Source of the DNA: Caldithrix sp964598255
Lineage (GTDB): Bacteria; Calditrichota; Calditrichia; Calditrichales; Calditrichaceae
DNA length: 54,961 nucleotides
Reading direction: 5' to 3'
Assembly (NCBI GenBank): GCA_964598255.1
Contig: CAZRBA010000050.1
Coordinates: forward strand, 1-54,961
The notes below the pieces were generated by a model. The model was not told the origin of the DNA. It was given only the letters and a program-made list of their open reading frames with translations, and searched no databases. Below are positions 8,885 through 18,525 of this stretch, piece by piece (the stretch's first letter is position 1; the number at the start of each line of letters is the position of its first letter). The position numbers and the translations under genes were made by a program.

Positions 8885-9838
8885 ATGACAATTTTAAGAA
8901 AACACATGAACTACAAACATTATAAACCCATGATCGGGTCGTTCTTGCTGGCACTATTGCTTTGGGCGGCCGTAACCACCGACAAAATTTACACCATCCA
9001 TATTACTGTGCCGCTGCAAATTGCCCAAGTAGCGCCTGGGTATGTTTTAAAAGAAATGCCCCCACGCCATGCTGTTTTAAAAGTGCGCGGCAAAGGGCGG
9101 GCATTGATTACCCTTTATTTTTATAAACCCAAAATCAAATTGGAATTACCTCAAATCAAAAAGTCGACCACTCTGCATTTAATGGATTATGCCAATCAAA
9201 TCTATGTCGGACAAGATTTGGGCGTCCATCTTCAGGATATCATTCAACCCAGAGAAATTAAACTCAAAGTAGATCGATATAAAGAAATGCGCAAACCCGT
9301 AAAAATCAATCATCAAATAAAGCCAACACCCGGTTTTGTGCTTTCCCATATTCGGGTCAAACCCGATTCGGTTATTGTCGGCGGGCCCGCCTCGTTGGTT
9401 AAAACCATCCGTAATATCGAAAGCGAACCAATTAAACGTTTGAATGTCCGTTATCCCTTTGAAGCGCAATTACGATTAATCTCGCCCCGCCCCGGAATCA
9501 TCCGGTTAAAACCAAAATGGGTTAGTGTACGCTTTGTTATTGAACAAATCGTAGAGCGTACCGTTTACAATATTCCGATTCAAATTATCGGCTTACCGCC
9601 GAATTTAACGGCCAAGGCGGAACCACCGGTTGTTTCGGTGCGCATTAAAGGCAGCGAGCACAAAATCGCTTCCGTATCCAGAGATCAAATTACAGCCGTA
9701 TTCGATTATCAAAAAGAATACCGCGTGGGACGTAATTATTATGTGCCTCGCTTCGAAGCCTTAAACGGGGTGGATATTATTAAAGTAAGTCCGAAATCTT
9801 TTCATCTGATTCTACGAAAAAAGGAAAATAACGAATGA
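8885..9838 (+). CDS. YbbR-like (CdaR-type) domain protein
   Basis: A 317-residue protein with one N-terminal membrane helix (about residues 15-32, GSFLLALLLWAAVTT) followed by two to three YbbR repeats, beta-rich modules recognised by phrases such as VKPDSVIVGGPASLVKTI and VSVRIKGSEHKI. In other bacteria such proteins regulate the diadenylate cyclase CdaA, but no DisA_N-type cyclase lies next to it here. Its stop codon overlaps the start of tsaD by four bases (ATGA), indicating translational coupling. The ATG at 8906 is a possible alternative start; GGGAAAAAGC ahead of 8885 is a modest ribosome binding site. Confidence 0.8.
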   Translation: MTILRKHMNYKHYKPMIGSFLLALLLWAAVTTDKIYTIHITVPLQIAQVAPGYVLKEMPPRHAVLKVRGKGRALITLYFYKPKIKLELPQIKKSTTLHLMDYANQIYVGQDLGVHLQDIIQPREIKLKVDRYKEMRKPVKINHQIKPTPGFVLSHIRVKPDSVIVGGPASLVKTIRNIESEPIKRLNVRYPFEAQLRLISPRPGIIRLKPKWVSVRFVIEQIVERTVYNIPIQIIGLPPNLTAKAEPPVVSVRIKGSEHKIASVSRDQITAVFDYQKEYRVGRNYYVPRFEALNGVDIIKVSPKSFHLILRKKENNE

Positions 9839-10854
9839 TCGTATTGGGAATTGAAACCTCGTGCGACGAAACGGCAGCGGCTGTTGTCGAAAACAATAAA
9901 GTGATTTCCAGTATTATTTCTTCCCAGGAAATTCATGCCCAATTCGGCGGGGTAGTGCCGGAGCTGGCCTCCAGAGCGCACATTCGCCTTATTGTGCCCA
10001 TTGTCAAGCGCGCTTTGAACGATGCCGGTAAAACCATTGACGATATGGACGGCTTTTCCGTAACGTATGGCCCCGGACTGGTCGGAGCCTTACTTGTGGG
10101 ATTGAACTTTGTCAAAGGATTAGTGATCGCTACGGAAAAACCCTTTGTCGGCGTAAATCACATCGAAGGTCATATCTACGGAAACATTTTATCGCAATCC
10201 GAAGTAGAGTTCCCGATTATCTTTCTGATTGTCTCCGGAGGGCATACGCAACTGGTACTCATGGAAGATCATTTGAAATATCGCATTATCGGTAAAACGC
10301 GTGACGATGCCGTAGGCGAAGCCTTTGACAAAGGTGCCAAGTTGCTGGGGTTGGGGTATCCCGGCGGCCCGATGATTGACAAACTGGCACAAAAGGGAGA
10401 TCCCGATTTCGTAAAATTTCCCAGAGCCATGCTGAAGAAAACGCCATACGATTTTAGTTACAGCGGACTAAAAACAGCCCTGCTGGTTTATTTGAAAAGC
10501 ATTAACGAACAGGAAAAAGAAAAACATCTAAGCGATATTTGCGCCTCTTACCAAAAGGCTGCTGTTGAAGTATTAATTAAAAAAACATTGCTGGCCGCGC
10601 GGGAATTTAAAGCGCAACGCATTGCTCTGGCCGGAGGCGTGGCTGCCAATTCGATGTTGCGTTCTTGGTTGCAAAAAGAATGCGAGCAAAACGAATTGGA
10701 ACTGTATTTGCCCGAATTAAAATATTGTACCGATAATGCCGCCATGATCGCCCGAGCAGGTTTGGAATATCTTAAACACGGAATCAGTTCGCCGTTAACA
10801 TTAAATGCTTATCCCGCTCTCAAACTTAAGGAGCAGGACAAAGGTTCAATTTAA
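9835..10854 (+). CDS. tsaD: tRNA N6-threonylcarbamoyladenosine transferase subunit
   Basis: TsaD transfers the threonylcarbamoyl group to A37 of ANN-decoding tRNAs, working with TsaB and TsaE. The 339-residue length is standard. The ASKHA-type phosphate loop GIETSCDETAAAV opens the protein. Iron ligands His109 and His113 lie in the NHIEGHIYG motif, and VSGGHTQL, GEAFDKGAKLLGLGYPGGP and AGGVAANS are family signatures. The start overlaps the YbbR stop. TsaB and TsaE are not in the window. Confidence 0.97.
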   Translation: MIVLGIETSCDETAAAVVENNKVISSIISSQEIHAQFGGVVPELASRAHIRLIVPIVKRALNDAGKTIDDMDGFSVTYGPGLVGALLVGLNFVKGLVIATEKPFVGVNHIEGHIYGNILSQSEVEFPIIFLIVSGGHTQLVLMEDHLKYRIIGKTRDDAVGEAFDKGAKLLGLGYPGGPMIDKLAQKGDPDFVKFPRAMLKKTPYDFSYSGLKTALLVYLKSINEQEKEKHLSDICASYQKAAVEVLIKKTLLAAREFKAQRIALAGGVAANSMLRSWLQKECEQNELELYLPELKYCTDNAAMIARAGLEYLKHGISSPLTLNAYPALKLKEQDKGSI

Positions 10855-10897
10855 AAACAGGAAAGTAAAATTAGCAAATCCGAACAGGAAGGGAATT

Positions 10898-11923
10898 ATG
10901 AAGTATTTCATATTAAGCCTGATGTTTTTCTTAAGCGTTCAAAATATACTCGCACAAACAAACGCAAAAGCCCATCGCTATTTAATTTATCAGAACGGAA
11001 AATACGGTTTTATTAATGAAAAGGGGCAAGTTGTCATTCCTCCCGCATTCGAGAGATGCGCCTCGTTTAAAGATGGATTTGCGCGTTTTCAGGCCAAAGG
11101 GAAATGGGGCTTTATTGATGTGAACGGCAAAATAGCGGTGCCCCCCAAGTACGACGAAGCAATGAATTTTTCCGAAGGACTGGCTCCGGTACGCAAAGGG
11201 CGTTTGTGGGGATTTATCAACGGAAGCGATTCGGTGGTTATTCCGTTTGCCTACACGCAAGCCCTATTATTTAAAGAAGGTCTGGCTCCGGTACAAATGG
11301 TACGCCGTTTTGCCTTTTTTTGGATCAATCGTGGGTACGGCTACATTAATTACAAAAATCAAGTGGTCATTCCGCCGCGTTATAGCTATGCCTATTCTTT
11401 TTCCGACGGAGTTGCCGCGGTAAATTACACCAAAAAATTCCTTCATATTTTGCCCTTGTATGTTAAGCGCGAATTTATTGATCATCAGGGAAAAGCGGTT
11501 ATTACCACCTCGTATCAGGGCTTAACCACCTTTTCCGAAGGAATGGCCCGCTTTCAAAAAGATCACATGATCGGTTTTATCGACAAAACGGGCAAAGTGG
11601 TCATCGAACCGCAATTTCAAAATGCTTTTCAGTTTTCGGAAGGATTGGCTGCTGTAAGATTAGGGACAAAATGGGGCTTTATTAATAAACGGGGTAAAAT
11701 TGCCATCCCTGTCGAATTTGATTACGCCCTGTCGTTCTCGGATAGCTTGGCTCCGGTAAGCAAAAACGGAAAATGGTTTTACATTAATCGTTTAGGCCAG
11801 GTAGCGGTTAAGGGTAATTTCGAACGATGCATGCCTTTCCATGACGGCCTGGCTAACGTATTGCTCCGCGGTAAATCGGCCTATATTAACAAAAAAGGAA
11901 AGGTTGTCTGGCAAAGTAAATAA
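10898..11923 (+). CDS. Secreted WG-repeat protein
   Basis: A 341-residue protein starting at the ATG at 10898, behind AGGAAGGG; the longer frame from 10805 runs back into tsaD and is rejected. Residues 1-19 form a signal peptide ending in ILAQ. The rest is about nine tandem units of roughly 35-45 residues with the WG-repeat pattern (KWGFI, G-K-hydrophobic, P-x-x-F/Y, then FSEGLAPV). Such repeats build beta-propeller-like or solenoid structures of unknown function. The second to fourth units and the sixth to eighth are the clearest. It sits 43 bases after tsaD and 20 bases before the hydrolase at 11944, so it may belong to the carbohydrate cluster. Confidence 0.88.
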   Translation: MKYFILSLMFFLSVQNILAQTNAKAHRYLIYQNGKYGFINEKGQVVIPPAFERCASFKDGFARFQAKGKWGFIDVNGKIAVPPKYDEAMNFSEGLAPVRKGRLWGFINGSDSVVIPFAYTQALLFKEGLAPVQMVRRFAFFWINRGYGYINYKNQVVIPPRYSYAYSFSDGVAAVNYTKKFLHILPLYVKREFIDHQGKAVITTSYQGLTTFSEGMARFQKDHMIGFIDKTGKVVIEPQFQNAFQFSEGLAAVRLGTKWGFINKRGKIAIPVEFDYALSFSDSLAPVSKNGKWFYINRLGQVAVKGNFERCMPFHDGLANVLLRGKSAYINKKGKVVWQSK

Positions 11924-11943
11924 TAAACGGAAGTGTCATAATC

Positions 11944-13074
11944 GTGAAAAGACGAGACTTTCTATTGACGATTTCCGGGGTAATTCCGATGATATTATGG
12001 GCAAAAAATTTTCCTGCCGTTCAAAAAAAAGGTGAGCGCTGGGTGTGGATGCACCCCGATTGCCACCTATCCGCTAACGATTGGCGTATGCGTTTCGAGC
12101 AACTGAATCGTCTGGGTATTCGCCATGTATTCCTCGAAGTTTACACAGGGAGCAAGGTCTGGTTTCGCTCATCGTCCATGGCCGAAATGCCGTGCGACCT
12201 GCTTTCGGTAGTCCTGCCTTTGGCGCGTGAACATGGCATCGAAATTCACGCCTGGCTTTGGAGTTTAATGAACAATAACCCCAAAATGCTCAAACAACAT
12301 CCCGATTGGTACGTCGTTAATCGTTTGGGCAAATCATGCATCGAAGACCCGCCCTATGTCAAATATTACCGTTGGTTGTGTCCGTCCAAACCGCAAGTGC
12401 GCAACTATTTGTTGGCCATTATCAAAGATTTGCAGGCATATCCCGATTTGGCCGGAATTCATCTGGATTACATCCGGTTTCCGGACGTTATTTTGCCTAT
12501 TGGTTTTCAACCCAAATACCATTTGGTGCAAAAAACGGAAATGCCCCGATTCGATTATTGCTATTGTCAAACCTGTCGCGAAATCTTCAAAAAGGAAAAC
12601 GGCATCGATCCCTTAAAATTGGAAAATCCTCCGGAAAATATGGCCTGGCGCCATTTCCGGGAAAATCGCATAACCAAATTGGTCAATACATTGGTGCCGC
12701 ACATCAAAAAACAAAATAAATTGGCCACGGCGGCGGTTTTCCCTACGCCAACCATCGCACGAAAACTGGTACGCCAAAATTGGCCGCAGTGGCAACTGGA
12801 TGCCTTTTTCCCCATGATGTACCACCCGTTCTACCACAAGCCGGTCCGTTGGCTGTTAGAAGCAACACAGGAAGGAAGGCGCCAAATTCAACCCGGCCAA
12901 AAATTGTATGCCGGAATTTTTGTTCCGGCCTTTAAACCACAGGAATTGGACGAAGCGCTGCGATTTATTATCCGTGGAGGTGGAAACGGCGTATCCTTTT
13001 TTGATTTTAAAGCCTTGGAAAAACGCCCGGATTTGCTAAATGTTTTGCGCAAATCGGTTAGTGCGGAGAAGTAA
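11944..13074 (+). CDS. GHL10/DUF187-type glycoside hydrolase-like protein
   Basis: A 376-residue protein with TIM-barrel features of the DUF187 (glycosyl hydrolase-like 10) family: LGIRHVFLEVYTG, HGIEIHAWLWSL, PSKPQVRNYLLAIIKDL and GIHLDYIRFP near residue 180, where the Asp and Arg are conserved. The N-terminus MKRRDFLLTISG has a twin-arginine-like start, so export as a folded protein is likely. The start codon is GTG at 11944, preceded by CGGAAG about ten bases away. Substrate is unknown; relatives act on peptidoglycan-linked or surface glycans. Its stop is two bases from the manA start. Confidence 0.82.
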   Translation: MKRRDFLLTISGVIPMILWAKNFPAVQKKGERWVWMHPDCHLSANDWRMRFEQLNRLGIRHVFLEVYTGSKVWFRSSSMAEMPCDLLSVVLPLAREHGIEIHAWLWSLMNNNPKMLKQHPDWYVVNRLGKSCIEDPPYVKYYRWLCPSKPQVRNYLLAIIKDLQAYPDLAGIHLDYIRFPDVILPIGFQPKYHLVQKTEMPRFDYCYCQTCREIFKKENGIDPLKLENPPENMAWRHFRENRITKLVNTLVPHIKKQNKLATAAVFPTPTIARKLVRQNWPQWQLDAFFPMMYHPFYHKPVRWLLEATQEGRRQIQPGQKLYAGIFVPAFKPQELDEALRFIIRGGGNGVSFFDFKALEKRPDLLNVLRKSVSAEK

Positions 13075-13076
13075 GC

Positions 13077-14294
13077 ATGGATGCCTTCAAAATAAAACCC
13101 TACCGTCTGATCAATAAAATTCAACATTATGCCTGGGGTACAAAAAACGATCGGGCTTTTATCGCCCAGTTACTGGGCCTGCAGCCCCAGCCCGATTTGC
13201 CCTACGCCGAATTATGGATGGGCACTCATCCCAACGCTCCATCAGAGGTGGAAACTGCTCGTGGCCGCGTACCGTTAAATGCATTTATCCAAGCATTCCC
13301 CCGCGAAATTTTAGGCGAACGCGTAGTTAAACAATTTGGTGCCCGACTTCCGTTTTTGTTTAAAGTACTCTCTGCCGCCGAAGCACTTTCCATTCAGGCT
13401 CATCCGAATAAGGAACAGGCCGTTGCGCTGCATCGCCGCGATCCACAACACTATCCCGATGATAATCACAAACCGGAAATTGCCATTGCGCTTGACCACC
13501 TTACCGCCTTAGTCGGATTTTGCTCGGCGCAGGAAATAACGGATATGCTTATTGCCTATCCCGAAATTGCCGATTTTGTCGGCCAGAATTTAGTGCGAGA
13601 ATTCGAGCAAAGCAGCGCGGATAAACGCCCATCGGTTTTTAAACGACTCTTTAGCGCGTTAATAAAAAAAGGAGCGGATAACATCAGAGAGTTGGAAACG
13701 GTGCTTATGCGTTTGCAAAAACGTTTGCAAGAAAAAAAGGTCCGCAACGAAAAAGAAGTTTTGTTTTTGCAATTAAGACAAAAATACCACACCGATATCG
13801 GTCTGCTGGTTATTTTTTTTCTGAATTTGCTCCGTTTAAATAAAGGTCAGGGGGTGTTTTTAAAGGCGGGATTGCCTCACGCTTACGTTTCGGGTAATAT
13901 TGTGGAATGCATGGCCAATTCCGATAATGTGGTACGTGCCGGTTTAACTCCCAAATTCAAAGATGTTAAAACGCTAACGGACATATTGGATTACCATCTG
14001 GGCCCCGTACACATTTACAAGGCAAACGAACAATCGCAAGCATTTGTTTATCGCGTGCCGGTTCCCGAATTTGCCATTCGTCGCCTTAAGCTAAGTGAAG
14101 GGTTGTTGTTGCAGCACCGCCTTACCTCTATCGAAATTTGCATTATTATTAAGGGCGAAGTAACTGTTGCTTGCGAAGGACAGGCCTTAACATTTAAACA
14201 AGGCGATTCTGTTTTATTTCCGGCGGCTTTGCAACATTTAGTAATTAACGCCTTAACCCCTGCCGAAATCTTTTGTGCCTTCATTCCGGAGTAA
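13077..14294 (+). CDS. manA: Mannose-6-phosphate isomerase, class I
   Basis: Converts mannose 6-phosphate to fructose 6-phosphate in the cytoplasm with one zinc. The 405-residue protein has the class I pattern: IQHYAWGTKND and AELWMGTHPNAPS near the N-terminus, then zinc ligands Gln107 and His109 in SIQAHPNK, Glu134 in NHKPEIAI, and a histidine in GLPHAYVSGNIVECM. The arginine of NVVRAGLTPKFKDV completes the active site. GGAG precedes the ATG, which is two bases after the upstream gene. With the alpha-mannosidase next door it would feed released mannose, once phosphorylated, into glycolysis. No hexokinase is seen in the window. Confidence 0.95.
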   Translation: MDAFKIKPYRLINKIQHYAWGTKNDRAFIAQLLGLQPQPDLPYAELWMGTHPNAPSEVETARGRVPLNAFIQAFPREILGERVVKQFGARLPFLFKVLSAAEALSIQAHPNKEQAVALHRRDPQHYPDDNHKPEIAIALDHLTALVGFCSAQEITDMLIAYPEIADFVGQNLVREFEQSSADKRPSVFKRLFSALIKKGADNIRELETVLMRLQKRLQEKKVRNEKEVLFLQLRQKYHTDIGLLVIFFLNLLRLNKGQGVFLKAGLPHAYVSGNIVECMANSDNVVRAGLTPKFKDVKTLTDILDYHLGPVHIYKANEQSQAFVYRVPVPEFAIRRLKLSEGLLLQHRLTSIEICIIIKGEVTVACEGQALTFKQGDSVLFPAALQHLVINALTPAEIFCAFIPE

Positions 14295-14346
14295 ACGCTT
14301 GCCTGTATTTCTTTATCTTACCCGATTGTAACCTTTGGGAGTGCTT

Positions 14347-17300
14347 ATGCTAAAAGAAGAAATCCCTTTAACCATTCGGCGCATCGAATTTTTTCGCCGT
14401 ACACTAAAAAATCGGTTGTTTCCGGAAACAGTGCCTTTTACTGCGCAGTATTTTTTAAATGCAGACGAACAGGCTTTTTCGCAACGTAAACAATTAAAAT
14501 TCCGGCCTATTCAAGAAGGCCAATATTGGGGAGAAAGCGGCCAGGTTGCTCTTTTCCGTTTGCAGGCGCGTGTTCCTGCCCATTGGCGCAATAAAAAAGT
14601 GGTGGCGCTCTTAAATTTTGGCGGTGAGGCGTTCGTTTATGCCAATTCTCTTGGAGAAGCGCAGGGCCTGGCCAATGGCTCGGTTTACGATGAGACCTTT
14701 CAAAGAGAAGTGTACACATTCTCCGCTCCGATTCCTGCGAACCAGCCAGTCGAGCTTTGGGTACAGGCTGTAGCAAGTAGTCTTTTCGGCACGATTCGTG
14801 AAAAAAATTTGGCTGCGCCATCCGAGACGGTTTTTAAACCTTACCGTGCCAAAACGGAAAAAATGCGTCTCGCTTTGTTCGATAAGGACATTTGGCATTT
14901 ACTGCTCGATACGGATGTACTGATTGGACTGCTGAAACATTTGCCGCAAACCAGTGTCCGTTTTGCCCGCGTTTTGCGCGCACTGAACGAGGCGGTTTCC
15001 CTCTTTGCCGACAATGCGGCCAATGCAAGCCGGTGCAGAAAAGTATTGCGTCCTGTTCTGTCTCAACCTGCCAATGCTTCCGAATTAACGGCCTATGCTG
15101 TGGGCCATGCCCATATCGATACGGCCTGGCTTTGGCCCGTAACGGAAACCGTCCGCAAATGCATTCGAACTTTTGCCAATCAAATTCGCTTGTTAAAGGA
15201 ATATCCCGAATACATTTTCGGAGCCTCGCAACCGCAGCATTATCAATTCGTAAAAAAGCATGCTCCGGATTTGTACGAACAAATTCGTTATTTCGTGCGT
15301 CAGGGAAAATGGGAAGTGCAAGGTGCCATGTGGGTAGAAGCCGATTGCAATTTGATTTCGGGCGAATCTATGGTTCGCCAAATTTTACACGGTAAAAATT
15401 TTTTTAGAGACGAATTCGGCATCGACGTCAGAAATCTTTGGTTACCCGATGTATTTGGCTATTCCGCCGCACTCCCGCAAATTTTACGCAAAAGCGCGGT
15501 CGATTATTTTTTAACGCAGAAACTCTCATGGAACACATTTAATACGTTTCCGCATACCACCTTCCTTTGGGAAGGAATCGACGGCAGTCGGGTTTTGGCG
15601 CATTTCCCTCCGGAAAGTGTATACGATAGCGAACTGACCCCGCATTTCTTAATTCGCGGACGGGATAATTTCAAAGAAAAAGAATTTATCGATGCGTTTA
15701 TCTCGCTTTTTGGTATGGGAGACGGGGGCGGTGGCCCCAAAGCCGAACACATCGAATACGGAAAACGTCAGGCGAATTTGGAAGGCTGCCCCAAAGTTGT
15801 GTTTTCGTCCGCAACGCGTTTGTTTGAAAAACTGGAAACCTACCGTCAACAATTACCGATTTGGCGCGGCGAATTGTACTTGGAAAAACATCTGGGTACG
15901 CTAACCTCGCAAGCCCGGGTAAAAAAGAATAATCGTCTGTTGGAATTTAGCCTGCGTACCACGGAAATGTTATGGAGCTGTCTGCCTATACAAAAATATC
16001 CTTTAAAGGAACTCGATGCCTTATGGAAAACCGTACTGCTAAATCAATTTCACGATATTTTGCCCGGGTCATCCGTTGCTGAGGTGTACCAAACGGCACA
16101 AAAAGAACAAGAGTTTGCTTTGCAACGCAGTACCGAGCTGCGCCAAAAAGCGGCTGCCATGCTGTTCGAACCCGAAGAGAATGCGGTGGTAATTTTTAAC
16201 AGCCTGCCTTTTGCCTGCAGGGAAGTGATTTCGTTACCGAAAGAATTTGTCTCCGTAAACGATGCGCAAGGCAATGCGCTTACCGTTCAGCAAACGGACG
16301 AAGGAAATTTACTTTCGCTTTCTCTTCCCCCTCTTTCGGCGGTAACTTTGTACAAAGCGCCGCAGCACATCAACCATAAGTCTCGGACAGCGAAAATGCC
16401 CGAAGATTTTGTTCTTGAAAACGATTCGATTCGTTACGTTTTTGATACAAACGGCCACTTAATAGAAGTATTTGACAAAGAAGTACAACGCTCGCTTTTA
16501 GCCGAAAATCAAAAAGGCAATTGCTTGCAACTTTTTGTCGATCGTCCGGCCGATTGGGACGCCTGGGAAACAGATTATTTTTACCGGCAACAATGGCAGG
16601 AAGAAGCCCGACTTTTACATGCCCGTTGGCTCGAAAACGGTCCGGTACGCCAAGCTTTGCATTTTGAATTTGAAATCGGCCGTTCGCGCATCGAACAAAA
16701 AGTTTTTTTAATGGCGCACGGGAAACGTTTGGATTTTGACACTTTTGTTCGCTGGAACGAAAACCACCGCATGTTACGGGTTCGGTTTGATGTGAATATT
16801 CATACCGATCAGGCCGCTTTTGACATTCAATACGGATATTTGCTGCGCCCTATTCACCGCAATACGTCATGGGACAAAGCACGGTACGAAGTAAACGCCC
16901 ATAAATTCGCCGATCTTTCACAACCCGATTACGGTGTGGCCTTGTTAAACGATAGCAAATATGGCTATAGTGTTTTTACTGGTGGCTTTAGCTTAAATTT
17001 GCTGCGTGCGCCCTCCTATCCGGATCCCCGGTGTGATCGCGGTGAACATCGGTTTGTTTATGCCCTGCTCCCGCATATTGGCGATCTGACCCGTTCGCCC
17101 GTATTATCGGAAAGTTGGAAGTTGAACCAAAAACCATTGCTCTTTGTCGGTTACCAACATAACGGACAATCGCTAATGCCCTTTGCCTTAACAGGTAAGG
17201 GAATCCGGCTGGAAGCCTTTAAAAAATCGGAAAAAGATCGGGCCCGTGTGCTGCGCTTGGTTGAAGGAACAGGATGCGTGACACAGGTAAATTTGCGCTT

Positions 17301-17436
17301 TAATCGTCTTCCGCTTAAAATAGAGGAGTGTGATCTTATGGAATGGCAAACCTTAAAATCGTTTGCCGTTACGCAGGAATTGCAATTGGAATTTAAACCA
17401 TTTGAAATAAGGACGTTTAAAATTTTTTGGGGATAA
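14347..17436 (+). CDS. Alpha-mannosidase, GH38
   Basis: A 1029-residue retaining alpha-mannosidase. The zinc-site motif GHAHIDTAWLWP starts near residue 253, and the nucleophile Asp lies in NLWLPDVFGYSAALPQIL near residue 367. GAMWVEADCNLISGES, QKLSWNTFNTFPHTTFLWEG and NQFHDILPGSS are further GH38 signatures. No signal peptide is visible, so it is probably cytoplasmic and acts on imported oligosaccharides. The ATG at 14347 is preferred over the TTG at 14335 because TGGGAG lies five bases ahead. The downstream epimerase starts after seven bases. Confidence 0.95.
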   Translation: MLKEEIPLTIRRIEFFRRTLKNRLFPETVPFTAQYFLNADEQAFSQRKQLKFRPIQEGQYWGESGQVALFRLQARVPAHWRNKKVVALLNFGGEAFVYANSLGEAQGLANGSVYDETFQREVYTFSAPIPANQPVELWVQAVASSLFGTIREKNLAAPSETVFKPYRAKTEKMRLALFDKDIWHLLLDTDVLIGLLKHLPQTSVRFARVLRALNEAVSLFADNAANASRCRKVLRPVLSQPANASELTAYAVGHAHIDTAWLWPVTETVRKCIRTFANQIRLLKEYPEYIFGASQPQHYQFVKKHAPDLYEQIRYFVRQGKWEVQGAMWVEADCNLISGESMVRQILHGKNFFRDEFGIDVRNLWLPDVFGYSAALPQILRKSAVDYFLTQKLSWNTFNTFPHTTFLWEGIDGSRVLAHFPPESVYDSELTPHFLIRGRDNFKEKEFIDAFISLFGMGDGGGGPKAEHIEYGKRQANLEGCPKVVFSSATRLFEKLETYRQQLPIWRGELYLEKHLGTLTSQARVKKNNRLLEFSLRTTEMLWSCLPIQKYPLKELDALWKTVLLNQFHDILPGSSVAEVYQTAQKEQEFALQRSTELRQKAAAMLFEPEENAVVIFNSLPFACREVISLPKEFVSVNDAQGNALTVQQTDEGNLLSLSLPPLSAVTLYKAPQHINHKSRTAKMPEDFVLENDSIRYVFDTNGHLIEVFDKEVQRSLLAENQKGNCLQLFVDRPADWDAWETDYFYRQQWQEEARLLHARWLENGPVRQALHFEFEIGRSRIEQKVFLMAHGKRLDFDTFVRWNENHRMLRVRFDVNIHTDQAAFDIQYGYLLRPIHRNTSWDKARYEVNAHKFADLSQPDYGVALLNDSKYGYSVFTGGFSLNLLRAPSYPDPRCDRGEHRFVYALLPHIGDLTRSPVLSESWKLNQKPLLFVGYQHNGQSLMPFALTGKGIRLEAFKKSEKDRARVLRLVEGTGCVTQVNLRFNRLPLKIEECDLMEWQTLKSFAVTQELQLEFKPFEIRTFKIFWG

Positions 17437-17443
17437 CAATCGC

Positions 17444-18511
17444 ATGAGATTGATTGACGCCGAACGCTTTGAACAAACCATTGACGGATACGAAATTCGC
17501 CTGTACACCTTGCGAAATAAAAACGGAATGACAGCCCAAATTACCAATTATTCCGCACGCTTGGTCAGTTTGTTCGTCAAAGATCGTCAAGGCCGCTTTG
17601 ATGATGTGGTTTTGGGTTACGATTCGTTAAAAGCCTATTTGAAAGACCGGCACACGATGGGCGCGATTATCGGACGTTATGCCAATCGTATTGCCAGGGC
17701 GCAGTTTGCTTTGTTCGGCAACGAATATCGTTTAACCGCGAACGACGGCCCGCATCATTTACACGGCGGAGAAGGTCTCAGACGCAGATTCTGGTTTGTT
17801 AATGCATTTTCATCCGATGAAATCGAAATGCACTGTTCCAGTTTTGACGGCGATGATGGCTATCCTGGCAGAATTTCCGTGACACTGGTGTACCGTTTGC
17901 GCGAAGATGACGCCTTGCACATTCTGTTTACCGCCGTAACCGATAAACCAACAATTCTCAATTTGACCAATCATTCTTATTTTAATCTCAAAGGTGCCGG
18001 AAACGGCGATATTCTGAATCATATTTTGCGATTGAATGCCAGCTACTACACACCTGTAAATCAAGATCTGATCCCCACCGGCGAAGTGGCCGCTGTGAAA
18101 GGGACCCCTTTCGATTTTCGCTTACCCGGTAAAATTGGTGAACACTTAAAGCAACCGCATGCACAACTGCAAATAGCGGGTGGGTTTGATCATAACTTTG
18201 TTATTAACAACGGGCAAACACGCGTAAAACATGCGGGAACGGTTACAGAACCCCTAAGCGGCCGAATATTGGATGTTTTTACCTCGCAACCGGGCGTACA
18301 GTTTTACACGGGCAATAATTTGGAGCGCGTGCCAGGAAAGTTCGGGCATCAATACGAACAGTATCACGGATTCTGTTTGGAAACCCAGCATTTCCCAGAT
18401 TCGCCGCACCACCCGCATTTTCCCATGGTTGTGCTCATGCCCGGGCAGGTGTATCGCCATGAAATCATTTACAAATTTTCTGTCGCCCGTTCGACAGAGC
18501 CATTCTTTTAA
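17444..18511 (+). CDS. galM: Aldose 1-epimerase (mutarotase)
   Basis: A 355-residue protein of the galactose mutarotase family that interconverts alpha and beta anomers of hexoses. GRYANRIARAQF, GPHHLHGGEGL, the catalytic-histidine motif NLTNHSYFNLKGAG and the catalytic-glutamate motif GFCLETQHFPDSPH are all present. No signal peptide is visible. It sits between an alpha-mannosidase and a GH97 enzyme. A mutarotase is a sensible companion to an inverting alpha-glycosidase, which releases the beta anomer. Confidence 0.94.
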   Translation: MRLIDAERFEQTIDGYEIRLYTLRNKNGMTAQITNYSARLVSLFVKDRQGRFDDVVLGYDSLKAYLKDRHTMGAIIGRYANRIARAQFALFGNEYRLTANDGPHHLHGGEGLRRRFWFVNAFSSDEIEMHCSSFDGDDGYPGRISVTLVYRLREDDALHILFTAVTDKPTILNLTNHSYFNLKGAGNGDILNHILRLNASYYTPVNQDLIPTGEVAAVKGTPFDFRLPGKIGEHLKQPHAQLQIAGGFDHNFVINNGQTRVKHAGTVTEPLSGRILDVFTSQPGVQFYTGNNLERVPGKFGHQYEQYHGFCLETQHFPDSPHHPHFPMVVLMPGQVYRHEIIYKFSVARSTEPFF

Positions 18512-18525
18512 AAAAGGGGGAACCC

